Positions 22,663-33,273 of a stretch of 64,000 bases of DNA are shown in pieces. Both the position numbers and the translations under genes were made by a program. This DNA comes from Gari tellinella. Lineage: Eukaryota; Mollusca; Bivalvia; Cardiida; Psammobiidae. Every line of letters starts with the position of its first letter. The first letter of the stretch is position 1. The notes below the pieces were generated by a model. It was not told the origin of the DNA and did not search any database. It saw only the letters and a list, made by a program, of their open reading frames with translations. The DNA is taken from positions 106,068,794 through 106,132,793 of the forward strand of contig OV277858.1 of the NCBI GenBank assembly GCA_922989275.2, written 5' to 3'.

Positions 22663-22945
22663 CAGTGGTAAATACACTATTCCTACCCACTTTACGCGTT
22701 TATTATCCGTTTCGTTAAACGCGTTTCCTAGCCATTTCTTGAAAAGTAAATCAAAAGGCGCTTTAAGTTAAGGCACATTCCGTGTGAAACGGAAACTGAC
22801 GCACCCATCGCAACATCTCTGGTATAATCATTTATTAACGCTTTAAAATCGTTAGGCGTTAACCGTTCGTTATTTAACCGTTCACTGTGCGTTTCTTACG
22901 CATAGAGTAAAGCGTAAATGGGTAGGAATAGCGCATTTACCCCTG
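22663..22945 (+). mobile_element. 283-bp TA-flanked MITE
   Basis: The left terminus CAGTGGTAAATACACTATTC and the right terminus (reverse complement CAGGGGTAAATGCGCTATTC) are inverted for about 35 bp with few mismatches, flanked by TA on both sides. A partial second copy is at 112-274. Non-coding and probably Tc1/mariner-mobilised. Confidence 0.7.
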
Positions 22946-22949
22946 TATG

Positions 22950-23190
22950 AGTTCACCTGCCAAACTCACTCTCTCACTGGCCACTGACAAGTACATATAC
23001 ATGCTGGAAATAGTGAGCAATGATACAGACTACAGCATGATGTAAAAGACTATCTATAGTCTGTATGATCATCAAATTGAACAATGGAGTACAGTCAAAC
23101 CTAACCTGGGATACATGTGATCATTTTAAATCTGGCTGCTGCACGTTGAGCACCTTCCAGCTTTTTCGTGAGGTGTTTTTGCCAGAAATG
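22950..23190. other. Unassigned stretch
   Basis: No feature is seen. Confidence 0.3.
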
Positions 23191-23196
23191 AAAAAT

Positions 23197-23686
23197 GACA
23201 TAGAGGATAACTGTGGGTTTTTTTCAGTGTTACAAAGATAAGAATTTAATCCATTGAGTGAACATCAGATGTTATATTTTCACGAGTGGCGAAGCCACTC
23301 GTGAAAATATAACAGTCTGATGTTCACTCAATGGATTAAATTCAATCTTACACTGAAAAAATACAGTTATTCTATTTATTTATGCTTTTAAGCCACTTTT
23401 TTAAGCACAATTGTGTGACAATTGAAAGCGAAAGTACATTATTTATCCCATGTTGAGCCCCAAATTGATATCAAACACATTTCCGTGACAGTTTACCGAA
23501 TAATGACGTCACTGAATTATTTTTTTGACGTCATTGAATTATGATTTTTGGGAAGCCTTACGAGCAACATTAATAAAAGAACCTAGTGCAACGATAATTC
23601 CACTGCTTGAAACAGTGAAATTATCAAGTGATAATCCACTGCTATTTCCTAGTAATCCACCAAAAAGCATAAATAAAAAGCAATAT
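23197..23686 (-). repeat. Foldback element, copy B (inverted relative to copy A)
   Basis: The hairpin at 23224-23356 has the same arms and loop as 3902-4028, centred on GTGGCGAAGCCAC. The flanks 'tgcttttaagccacttttt' and 'atccaccaaaaagcataaataaa' match copy A in reverse complement. Confidence 0.65.
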
Positions 23687-24435
23687 TCTAATTGGTGGCG
23701 GGCATAGGTGCATTCTACTTTACTAAATTCATTTGTTATACGTCTGCTTAAAGAATCAAGAGCTGTCTGATTAATGTCTGCATCGTATTTTTATAGAATC
23801 AGTAATAGTAATGATAAATTGATAATAGTAATAACTGAGAGTGTTTTCACAGGTTTGAGAATAGAACATCAAAAGGAAGTGCAAGAGAGTGTACCGGCCC
23901 AAGACAGTCAAGCCCAATATGTTTGGCTGAAGCCCCAGGACCATCTTTTCCTGTCGTCTGAGATATCAGAATCAAATGGAGGGTAATCATTATTATCTAT
24001 TATCTATACCACACAACCTCTGAACCTCATGGGTAATTGCGGTCATTTTTTTTTTAAATTAATCAATGTTACCAAACTTGCTCAGATACATGCTATTGGT
24101 TTGAGCTTCAATTTTTTAAAATAAAATTGGGTGGTGCAAATGGTCTTGTTGCCATGGCAACAGTGCAAAAAATCTAGAAAAAACCTCTGAAACTCCTGGC
24201 CCGATTTCAAAAAAAAAATCGCATTGTATAGACTTTAAAATTTGTTCAAAGAATCTAGGCAATGTATGAATGCGAGTTATGTATGGTCAAAAAGAAGGTC
24301 ATTAAATCAAATCATAGGAGAAGCCTCTATTTCATATGGAGTACACACAACAACATTTATCTTGACATATTTGCTTCTTGTAACATTAGGCGCTAGTGGG
24401 GGTATTAATCACCTTTAGTGATAAAGTCTAGTTAT
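23687..24435. other. Unassigned stretch
   Basis: The open frame at 23774-23986 has no recognisable features. Confidence 0.35.
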
Positions 24436-24437
24436 AC

Positions 24438-24870
24438 CCCTACAAACAGAGTTTGAAAGGGGTATACTGGAATCAGCCTGTCGGTCGGTATGTCTGCAAA
24501 ATTTTGTACTTTCAACTCCTGCTTCAGTTTCAACCGAATTCATTTGATACTTGGCATAAATTTTATTCAGGTGTAGTAGATGTGCCAGACACAAATTTCA
24601 AGTCTCTGTGACCTTGACTTTTGGTCTTGAAATTGGTAGGCAAAATCTTGTACTTTGAACTCCTCCTTCACTTTCAACCTGATTCACATGATAATTGGCA
24701 TAAATGTTACTCTTGGTCGCTTCGTAATGAAAGGCAAAAATAGTGACGCTTTTACTCTTGCAAGTAAAAAGTTCAACAGACTAATCAGCTCAACCCGACC
24801 CCCTAGGCCTTGGTCGCTTCATAATGAAAGGCAAAAATAGTGACGCTTTTACTCTTGCATGGCGACCTGT
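24438..24870. repeat. Interspersed repeat with internal direct duplications
   Basis: The stretch 'acaaacagagtttgaaaggggtatactgga' with 'tcggtcggtatgtctgc' is a type of repeat common in molluscan genomes, as I remember. A 52-base block beginning CTTGGTCGCTTC occurs at 24711 and again at 24809 with one or two differences. Confidence 0.45.
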
Positions 24871-25120
24871 TATTAAGGAAGATCCTGGGGGCAGGCAAAG
24901 TATAATCTATCCCAATTTCTTCCCCACCGTCGAAAGAAAGGTATTCCAAGTATGAGTTCATATTATTGAGCTTCATATTTATATACTTTTGCTTTGGGCG
25001 GGGATGAACATTTAGGTTGTCATTATTTTCAATAAGTGGCCAATAAACGTGTTGGTTATACAGTGAAATTGCCGTAATATGTGACTGAACTGTAATTATG
25101 TGTAACATGGTGAGAAAAAC
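24871..25120. other. Unassigned stretch
   Basis: No feature is seen. Confidence 0.3.
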
Positions 25121-25127
25121 ATGCAGC

Positions 25128-25205
25128 CAGACCGGGGCTCGAACCGGGGACCCCTTGTTTACAAGTTACAGGGCAAGTGTTATACCCACAGAACCATCAG
25201 GCCGC
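25128..25205 (-). repeat. tRNA-like SINE head
   Basis: On the minus strand it reads GGCCTGATGGTTCTGTGGG and ends with CCCCGGTTCGAGCCCCGG, a clear B-box/T-arm. The anticodon region does not fold well, so it is not annotated as a functional tRNA. Confidence 0.5.
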
Positions 25206-25209
25206 TTAC

Positions 25210-25735
25210 ACATATATCTGACCATTTAATCATAAACTCAACCCGGCTACACATGCGATTTGAACATTCAAATTCTTATTCTTCAGCAATATGTCTCAGT
25301 CATCAGACCATCTATACCACAAAAGTATTACACAAGATAGGACAGTTAGAAGGGAAAAATAATGGCATCCCAGTGTGATCCAGTTCCATGGGTATGGTTA
25401 CAGCAAACCCGCTCTTTCAATTCCCTAAAACAGTTGCCGGAAGAGGGAGAGCATGGAGAGGGGCACCCCCAACAGGCAAAACTTCTCAAAATCCCAATAA
25501 AAGAGCTATACCTCAGGTAAGAATGCCAAATGCTTCAGGAATTCTATGTCATGCATTATTTGGAACCCTAAATCACTGTAAATGTTTTACCACTAATAGC
25601 CCATTCTGTGTTTGAGACAGGGTACTGCAAACAACAAGATGAAAGCTAACCAGAAAGCTCCTTTAGGAGCTTTCTGTTTTACTCTCATATTATTTTAAGC
25701 CGCCACCTGTATTAATGTATTTTACCCTTTTCTCC
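25210..25735. other. Unassigned stretch
   Basis: An 'agaaagctcctttaggagctttctg' palindrome lies at about 25650-25675. The frames at 25121-25615 have no recognisable features. Confidence 0.4.
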
Positions 25736-25739
25736 CCAT

Positions 25740-25960
25740 AGAAGGGCAAGTTCTAGCACATTTAATTTATTCCTCCACTGAAGAAAATATTTCCAATTGA
25801 TGCACTCATAAACATGTACCAAAATATATAGTTTCTATATGTACTATTAGAGGGTAGCTTAAACAGGCTGAAAAGCAGAATGCTTGGGGTGCATTTTGCT
25901 TTTTTTTAACTGTTTTAAGTTCTAATCTGTCCTCAAAACTAGAAACAGGCTATGGGGTAA
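25740..25960. repeat. AAGCAGAATGCGCC family element
   Basis: The left block 'tttaatttattcctccactgaagaaaatatttcc' and the diverged palindrome 'gctgaaaagcagaatgc..gtgcattttgctt' match the copies at 7008, 35640 and 56880. Confidence 0.55.
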
Positions 25961-26700
25961 AGAATAAATAGTAACTGGTTGAGTGGAGGAAAGAGTCAAT
26001 CAATTAATTGTAATGATTGGTGTAGTGACTGTGTATGCAAGGGGTGCATGAATTGGTAATTTAAACAAGATTCAATTGTATGTTCACATTAGTTTGTTAA
26101 AGTACTGGTGATATAAAATTTAAAATACATGTATAACACAAAAACACAAAGGTATATTTTAATTGAGCAGGTGAGTGTACAAATTCAAAGAGATTCCCAT
26201 GGTCTGCTCTCTGAAAAAATGAAAAAATAATAGTATGGTCATTATCATTACTGGTACATCACTTCTTTGGCTTCAACGTGAATGTGAACCAATGTTCAAG
26301 TTAACTCTTTCAACACTTAGTAACTCTTGTTGGTTATAATGTTCCCTTGTGGATCATTTGAGTTACCAAAACATGAGCTATTCTACTTGGAATTCTGTGT
26401 ACTTTAATAAATACTGGTCTAAATTAGCAAACAGTGTAGACCCTGACAAAAGCCCTCAGATCAGGGTCTGCACTGTTTGTAAATGTAACTATTATATTTC
26501 AAACAGGTGTATGGTGTTGAAATAGTGAAATGTTTGATGCAAATTGTAAAGAAAGAAGTTATATATATATATATAAAAAAAAAAAAGTTTGACACTTATT
26601 TTCAAGAAAATACTCAAAGCCGCCTGGTGGTAAAATGTTTCAAAGTATTCTAGACAAGTGAGAATAAACTTGATAAAATTGATTTTTTCTAAATCAACAC
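25961..26700. other. Unassigned stretch
   Basis: A degenerate hairpin copy with AGCCCTCAGATCAGGGTCTG lies at 26428-26480, and an (AT)n/A-rich microsatellite at 26563-26587. Confidence 0.45.
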
Positions 26701-26959
26701 ATATACAGTAAAACCTCTGTGTTACGGTCAGTATATTGTGTTAAGTCGAAGGTATTTAAGGCTTTGCTTTAAAGAGGCTCGCAACCGGATTTAGCATTAA
26801 AAATAGTTATTTGTAAATATATGTCAAATGCTTATATAAATGGGTAAGATTTAGTTTAGGATAATAAATTCTGTTAAAAATGTATTTCAAAAAAAAAGAA
26901 AAGAAGAAGCTCTGGTGGGATTCGAACCTGTGACCCCTCCATGCGTAGACAATCATGAA

Positions 26960-28236
26960 CAAGAGGCCCATAGGGCCACATTTCGCTCACCTGAGACATT
27001 GTACCATAGAAGCTGACTGGGCAAGACAACATTTTGATATAGCTGATATAACTGATAAGCCCCGGGGCGAGGACAATTTGATCCAGGGGTCATAATTTGA
27101 ACAATCTTGGTAGAGGAACATATAGGGGCAAAGCTTCATGTCAAATATAAATGATCTGGGCCTTACGGGTTCAGACAAGAAGATTTTTTAAAGGTTTTCC
27201 TATGAAAAACTAATAAGCCTGAGGGCGGGGCCATTTTTGGCCCCGGGGTCAAAATTTGAACAACCTTGGTAGAGGACCAAAAGGCAAAGCTATATGTCAA
27301 ATATTAAAGAACTGGGCCTTACAGTTTCAGAGAAGAAGATTTGTAAAGGTTTTCCTATATAAGTCTATGTAAAACATATAAGCCCCGGGGCGGGCCGGGC
27401 CAATTTTGACCCGGGGGTCATAATTTGAACAATCTTGGTAGATGACCATAAGGCAAAGCTACATGTCAAATATTAATGATCTAGGCCATACGGTTTCTGA
27501 GAAGAAGATTTTTAAAGGTTTTCCTATGAAAAACTGATAAGCCCCAGGGCGGGCCATTTTTGGCCCCGGGGTCAAAATTTGAACAATCGTGGTAGAGGAC
27601 CACAAGGAAAAGCTATATGTAAAATATTAAAGATCAGGGCCATACAGTTTCAGAGAAGAAGATTTTTAAAAGTTTTCCTATAAATTCTATGTAAAACTGA
27701 TAAGCCCCTGGGTGAAGCCAATTTTGACCCGGGGGTCATAATTTGAACAATCTTGGTAGAGGACCATAAGGCAAAGCTACATGTCAAACATTAATGATCT
27801 AGGCCATACAGTTTCAGAGAAGAAGATTTTTAAAGGTTTTCCTAAGAAAAACTGATAAGCCCCAGGGAGGGGCCATTTTTAGCCCCAGGGTCAAAATTTG
27901 AACAATCTTGCTAGAAAATAATTAGGAATTGATACATACCAAATATCAAAGGTCTGGGCCATTTGGTTTCTGAGAAGAAGATTTTTTAAGATTTTCTTAT
28001 GCATTAAAAGTTGTCTATACGGTCATGTTAGAAAACCTGGTCACACAGCAAGGGGAATAACTCTAGCCAAAATCTTTGAACAAGATTTCGTTCCCCCTTG
28101 TCATTGATGCTTCTGACAAAGTTTGGTTGAAATGGGGTCAGTGGTTTCTGAGGAGATATTGTTTGAAAATGTGAACGGATGACGGACGGCATGGGATCAC
28201 AATAGCTCATCCTGAGCCTTTGGCTCAGGTGAGCTA
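26960..28236 (-). mobile_element. Pearl-like element with internal tandem units
   Basis: It begins CAAGAGGCCCATAGGGCC..GCTCACCTGAG and ends CTGAGCCTTTGGCTCAGGTGAGCTAA. The end forms a hairpin just before CTAA, reminiscent of Helitron-type 3' ends. Inside are six diverged units of about 155-170 bp. The architecture recalls the pearl family described in bivalves (from memory). It is inserted inside the tRNA-like core of the host element. Confidence 0.6.
27053..28010. repeat. Six tandem units of about 160 bp
   Basis: Unit starts marked by a 'taagccccagggcgggg' type motif fall at about 27053, 27209, 27378, 27537, 27700 and 27856. Each unit then has 'ggtcataatttgaacaatcttggtagaggacc', 'gcaaagctacatgtcaaatatt' and 'gagaagaagatttttaaaggttttcct' in the same order. 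Confidence 0.75.
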
Positions 28237-28639
28237 AAAATGAGGAAACGCCTTTAACACCTCGGCTACCACCGCTCTCTATATAAATGGTAGCAAATTA
28301 ACGTACTTCACTGGTAGCGATTGATAGTACTTTATTCGGCTCGGGTTTATGTCTGAGCCTGTGTAGAGAAGCAATAACAACAATTATACAGTCAGCTGAC
28401 GCTATAGAAAAACGATGGAAGATATCTTAAAAAACTTAAGATTCGGTGACGATTCTTGAGACTTTTTTTGGACTGATCATATTTTTTTAATGTCAGAGGC
28501 CTAATAATGTCACAAATTTGCTTTTATTTGAGTATTTAATTTTACTTTGACAAGTACACCATCCGGTTGCGAGTCCCTTTAAGCTGTAACATGTCTTTTA
28601 CATAATCAATTATCCTTTGTTTTAGAGAGGCTTCACTGT

Positions 28640-29555
28640 ATATGGAAATATATCAGTAGTACACAAAATTGTTATAATCTTTTATTCTTATTTCAGATTC
28701 ATCAACACAGATGTTGCAACAACAGAGAGCATCTTCAAGGATAATACACCGGGACAGTCTATGACATTCATTGAACTATATTTTGAATGATTTATAAGTC
28801 ATACCAATGATACCAGTTAGAAAAACAAATTTTCCATTGAGCGTGTGCTGATCAAATTTAATTAAATATTACATTTGTGTATTTAAGTTTTGTTGTTTTG
28901 TATCTCCAACAATGATCATCAATATTTGTTTTGTGTGTCTTTAACCTGTAAAACTTGAAGAACTAACCATCTTTAGTACTAAACTTTCCCTTCAAAGAAC
29001 TTTATCAGTGTTTAAAACAGATGACTGCTTAACCCATTGAACCCTAGAAATGAGTACATGTATACTCATAGTTATTAACCAGTGTACCTGTGAAAAGTTC
29101 ACTTGTCTTATTTAAACATTGTATACACGGATAAGGGTGCTCCTAAAGCACAACTCTGATCATGGTCTGCACTGTTTATGAGTTTGCGATATATAAAAAT
29201 CATAATGGACATGGCTTAATTGGAAACTGGAAATGTCCACTTGATGTTTTATGGGTGAACGAGTTAATACATTTAATTCTAGAAATGAGTATTTTACAGT
29301 GTACCTTAAGATTGATGCGTCTTGGGTTGATGCATAAGGAATGCTCTTTAAAGTACTATTTAATATCTAAAGCTAACTACAATTCTACACATGTTAACAT
29401 CAAGCTTTATGAATCGGAACCCAATTAATTACATGCTATTTGAGAGGCATCAGTCTGCTAGCAGGCGGTGCTACATATTAAACTGACAGTTACATGGTTA
29501 CAACACTACAGTACCTGTAAATAGTAGTAACTATAGTACACTTGCTTATATTCAA
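28640..29555. other. Unassigned stretch
   Basis: Half copies of the hairpin family ('tgatcatggtctgcactgttt') occur at about 29155. Otherwise nothing is recognised. Confidence 0.35.
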
Positions 29556-29579
29556 AAAGTGAATACCCAGTTCAGTGGG

Positions 29580-29835
29580 CTCCCTGAGCATTTACCCTTT
29601 CCACCATAACCTTATACATGTGTAAATCACCTACATCAACTATACTTGAGGTAGTTTGCTTCTGAAAGCAAAATGAAATTAAAGCAGAAAGTCCAAAAGG
29701 GAGTTTTCTTCTTTAGTTTCATCTTACTTAGGTTTAGAACCCTTTACATAGTTTATCATTTACCTCCATAGCCTGCTTCTTGTTTTGAAGATTGATGACC
29801 ACTTAAAGCAGATTAAAAATAAAGCAGAATGCTCC
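29580..29835. repeat. AAGCAGAATGC family element (diverged)
   Basis: It contains 'ctgaaagcaaaatgaaattaaagcagaaag' and 'agattgatgaccacttaaagcagattaaaaataaagcagaatgctcc', related to the palindrome family. It directly abuts the TTAA-flanked element at 29840. Confidence 0.45.
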
Positions 29836-29839
29836 TTAA

Positions 29840-30089
29840 CCCTTTCGCTCTCATTGACGCTTAAAACTTTAAATCATGTTTGCAAACAGTTTGGATCCTA
29901 ATCAGATGCCGCTTCACGCGGTAGGTGTCTGATCAGGATCTTAACTGTTTGACACTCGTTTGGAAATTTCTTCAGTCATACTGCCTTTTTTTAAACATTG
30001 AAACGACATTGCAGACAACAAAATTGAAGCAGATGACAATGAAACGTTGTAAGGGTAAAAATCTTACAAAAGAGTTGGCTGTGAAAGGG
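29840..30089. mobile_element. TTAA-flanked MITE with hairpin-family core
   Basis: Ends CCCTTTCGC and the right reverse complement CCCTTTCAC are flanked by TTAA (29836-29839, 30090-30093). The centre holds the palindrome at 29882-29951 with arms GCAAACAGTTTGGATCCTAA and GATCTTAACTGTTTG. TTAA|CCC ends are typical of piggyBac-type elements. Confidence 0.65.
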
Positions 30090-30093
30090 TTAA

Positions 30094-31015
30094 GGCACTT
30101 GCTGCTTTTAACTTTTAGCCTGCTTTAAGCTACCACCTGCTAGGATATGGAATATATTTCTTATGGAGCATATTATTGACTGTAAAAATTGAACTACATG
30201 TTACATTGTATTTGGAGGCATAAATTAGAGGTGTAAATTAATTAATTTTATTTTACACCTTAACATTATGATTGAGAGGCACGTTGTCTGGGAAAGACAG
30301 TGTTAGTAAAGTGTTACATAAAAATTAAGAGATCGAAGATAAGAGATAGATAAAACAAAAGTATTAAGAGTATACTTAAACAGGGTGCAAAGTTAAGTTA
30401 AAAGCAAGCTCTCAGTGCTTAGTATGTGACTGCTCCCAGTCCCACCCTAAAGGCATCTAGACTGGGGCTTGACTTACTAATGAGATGAGATCAATATTAA
30501 TATTGGTACTCTACAGAAAGCGATCTGCCATTCTCGCCAACTGCCGGCCCATACATAACCATGCTATTTAAGCATGGTTCGGATCGGACCATTAGTTGAG
30601 GTACATAGATTACTAATTTTAGTTCGATCTCATTAGGAGCAATGGAAAGATCAACATTTTCCTGGATAATGATTGACCAAATTGTTATTCTGCAAAATAA
30701 CAAAAGGCTCTGACTTCATCTACAATGTAACTACATTTAATGTTTGTATTACAATGCATTATGGGTTCACTCTGTATAGCTGAAATGTACTGTCAATATT
30801 AATTTGTCCAAGGTTCTTGGTCCCCCTACATACTTGATGAAAGTGAGTTTGCATCATTCACCAAATATGTAGTATTATCTGCTCAAGACAGGGGTATCAC
30901 TGGTTGCCAGCCAGCTCATTGTTGCCAAGCTAAGGACAAATCAAACCGAACGTTATTAAAAATATCTTCTTCTGTTCATAATATTCAACCAAAGTTACCC
31001 CCCCTTCCAATTTTT
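30094..31015. other. Unassigned stretch
   Basis: No gene is recognised. Confidence 0.35.
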
Positions 31016-31021
31016 CTGAAG

Positions 31022-31769
31022 TTATTCTCTTATTTCTTCTATGGTAATGAAAAACAACCAAATATCATGGCCATGTTGCCTTGAGTACATATTCGAAAAG
31101 AAACCCACCATACGAGCTAGGGTGCCATTATCTATTGACTTTTGGAAGATGTGTTTTAGGATAGGTGACAGTTCCTCTGCTAGGTTTTTCAGTAAGTTGT
31201 CTTGACCACAAGCTTTGTGAGGATTTAGGTTTTGTAGGAGTTTGGTAATTCCTTTACCATCTATCAGTATCTCTGACATGTCCGGGAAATGTTGACCATT
31301 ATTTTCTGTGGAGCTGGAGATATTGTCAATTTTCATTTGGCACAGAGACAATAGCTTTAACGGTGATTTTGGGCTGAAAACTGATTTAAATTGATTGTTT
31401 AGAAATTAGAGCTGTGGCTTTGTCTTCATAGGAGAACTTATTTTCGGCTTTTAGTGGTGGTAATGTTGGGGAGTCTTGTGTGGAATGTTTAATGAGTGAA
31501 AATATATTTTTGGTGTTTGGTTTCTTGGTCTGAGATGAGTCGGTATCGTCAAAATTTAAGATGTCTTCGAGATAGTGGTTATAAGACTCCTTTATCTTTT
31601 TCTTGACGAATTTTTTCCTATCTGAAGGTTTGTGTGTCTTATTTGCTTTACTAAATGCCCAATTACGTTTCCTGATTAGCCTTTTCAAGCATTGGTTGAC
31701 CCAAGGGAGGTGATTTCTAATTGATGACATCGCCGGCCCTTTCAATAGGGTTGGCACTATTATAAACAA
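31022..31769 (-). pseudogene. LINE fragment: endonuclease-RT linker and start of RT
   Basis: In two frames on the minus strand it reads a basic helical linker (HLPWVNQCLKRLIRKRNWAF, then DRKKFVKKKIKESYNHYLED), followed by GITKLLQNLNPHKACGQDNL and ELSPILKHIFQKSIDNGTLA. This matches the segment leading into the RT domain of CR1/Jockey-like LINEs (N.PHKA.GPDN..). Both the endonuclease and the RT catalytic part are absent. Confidence 0.75.
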
Positions 31770-31984
31770 AACCTTTACCTTTATATTTTATTCAACTAAA
31801 GTTCCCCGGTGCTGTCAATTTGTATAGAATCTACCTAATGTACGATAAATCATTCATAATAAGTTCATTCTTTAATCTGTATCAACATTGGTGAGATCAT
31901 CATCAATAATATATTGGCGTCACTTCTCACCATCGTGTACAAGCCTTAATAGTGTAGTGTCTGTGGAGGTGGGATCGATAAACC

Positions 31985-32064
31985 GCCCGGTTAGCTCAGT
32001 CGGTACTCGGTAGAGCACCGGACTAGTGTTGAGGTGGTCGTGGGTTCGAGTCCCACCTCGGGCG
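31985..32064 (+). pseudogene. tRNA-Thr-like pseudogene or SINE head, copy 1
   Basis: It reads GCCCGGTTAGCTCAGTCGG.. and ends GGGTTCGAGTCCCACCTCGG followed by GCG. The acceptor and T arms are good. A 6-base duplication (CTCGGTA) enlarges the D loop. The region CCGGACTAGTGTTGAGG cannot form a proper anticodon stem around the AGT triplet. Flanks match copy 2 at 32213. Confidence 0.6.
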
Positions 32065-32212
32065 GACATTTTTCCCCTGTTTCACTTTAATGGTGTCAGA
32101 AGTGTTTGACGGTCCGGGCCTGGGAGTCATTCGGTCTTCATGAGAGCTGGGTTAGGGTCTGAAAAGTGAAGGGGGAGAAATGTAGTGGCTGTGGAGGTGG
32201 GATCGATAGACC

Positions 32213-32285
32213 GCCCAGTTAGCTCAGCCGGTAGAGCGCCGGACTAGTGTTGAGGTGGTCGTGGGTTCGAATCCCACATCGGGCG
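32213..32285 (+). pseudogene. tRNA-Thr-like pseudogene or SINE head, copy 2
   Basis: A 73-nt tRNA-sized sequence with a standard D arm (GCTCAGCCGGTAGAGC) and T arm (GTGGGTTCGAATCCCAC). It has the same unpaired anticodon region as copy 1, so the duplication happened after that lesion. The upstream 'gtggaggtgggatcgata' and downstream 'gacatttttcccct' blocks are also shared, making a direct duplication about 230 bp apart. Confidence 0.6.
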
Positions 32286-32324
32286 GACATTTTTCCCCTA
32301 TTTCTCTTTAATAGGATTCTACGA

Positions 32325-32560
32325 CGTATTAATTCTTCTTCTTCTTCCAATAAAGGAGCAGGGATCCTTCAGGATCGTATAGAGGCTCTGCTGAGCCGGA
32401 TCAAATGGTCTCAACATAATTCAGATTGTTACATTCCGTACTTTTCGGTACGGCCGATCAGGTCTTTCTTTGTGGAGATATTCGAAAAGATAAACCAAAT
32501 GCATGACCAAAGTTGCCCAGGGTGGACCCGGCACATTAATGAAAGAAGAAGAAATTACGC
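32325..32560. repeat. Foldback/MITE-like repeat
   Basis: TTAATTCTTCTTCTTCTTCC near 32329 faces GAAGAAGAAGAAATTA near 32541. Internal GATCAGG/CCGGATC and GTACTTTTCGGTAC motifs are also inverted. Confidence 0.45.
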
Positions 32561-33030
32561 ATATTCAAATATGATTTCGCCCCGTTGGGCGCCTCTCACT
32601 ACATTTTGGTGATGTGTACTGAGTTTTTGAGTCTGTAAGGCTTAAACTCAATGCCAGATGATTAACACGTTTAACGATTCATCATAATTGAACACATTCT
32701 TCTGTTAGTATCTTTAATCGGTTTGAATGATCGATAATATAAGCTCAAACACTTACCAAAACAAGAAGCTGAACTCGCGTTGTCCGCCATTTTTGTTATC
32801 TCCACAACTTCCGGCCATGTCACATGACACATCAAAACATAGTGCTATTTATATCAGAAGTTTTACTTTCGGTTTGTTACGGTTTTAAAGTTAAACCACC
32901 CTTTTTGGTGATATAGGTCTGTTTTCAACATTCCAAGGATCGGCTTGGCCCACAAGAATGTTCAAACATTATTATTAACCTTTGTTGTATTTTAGACATA
33001 GAAAAAAGGTCTGAAAACACAATGGGACTT
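32561..33030. other. Unassigned stretch
   Basis: No feature is recognised. Confidence 0.3.
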
Positions 33031-33033
33031 TAA

Positions 33034-33269
33034 CCCTTTCAACCCTAACTATCTCTTGTGGGTATTTATTATCCCTTTTGGACTCATCTAATGCATGCAT
33101 TTTCAACCAGTCTACTGTTGCATTTTTTTATATGATAACAAAAACAAATGAAAGTATCAAACAGTGCATACCCTGGTCAGAGGGCTCCTATAGGAGCCCT
33201 CTGATCAGGGTCTACACGGTTTGCATATTTTATCAGTAATCTCTAGAAAGGGCTATAGGGTTGAAAGGG
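33034..33269. mobile_element. TTAA-flanked MITE with variant hairpin core
   Basis: Ends CCCTTTCAACCCTA and the exact reverse complement TAGGGTTGAAAGGG are flanked by TTAA (33030-33033, 33270-33273). The central palindrome (33158-33223) has the stem GAGGGCTCCTATAGGAGCCC in place of the usual GACGCCGCG core. Confidence 0.75.
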
Positions 33270-33273
33270 TTAA

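Larger units (their letters stand above)
26773..28578 (-). mobile_element. TTAA-flanked element with a tRNA-like core, copy Y (interrupted)
   Basis: Termini AGAGGCTCGCAACCGGAT and, on the right, ATCCGGTTGCGAGTCCCT are inverted and flanked by TTAA (26769-26772, 28579-28582). The body matches the reverse complement of 59664-60181 along its whole length. It includes a class-II tRNA-like core with the B box GGGATTCGAACC read on the complementary strand. The core is split by the 1.28-kb element at 26960-28236. Net length without it is about 530 bp. Confidence 0.7.
26706..28638. mobile_element. Outer level of a three-level nest: pogo-like TA-flanked MITE
   Basis: The left terminus CAGTAAAACCTCTGTG and right terminus (reverse complement CAGTGAAGCCTCTC) are similar inverted ends flanked by TA (26704-26705, 28639-28640). 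Once the nested element at 26773-28578 and one TTAA are removed, only about 120 bp remain, as expected for a very short MITE. Confidence 0.5.

Noticed and set aside
27053..28010. CRISPR-like or satellite array
   Set aside because: Units are about 160 bp, diverged and bounded by transposon ends. The context is eukaryotic.
26987..28210. Short minus-strand frames in the tandem region
   Set aside because: They fall inside the repeated units of a non-coding pearl-like element.
31985..32285. Two functional tRNA-Thr genes
   Set aside because: The anticodon stem cannot pair in either copy, and copy 1 has an expanded D loop.
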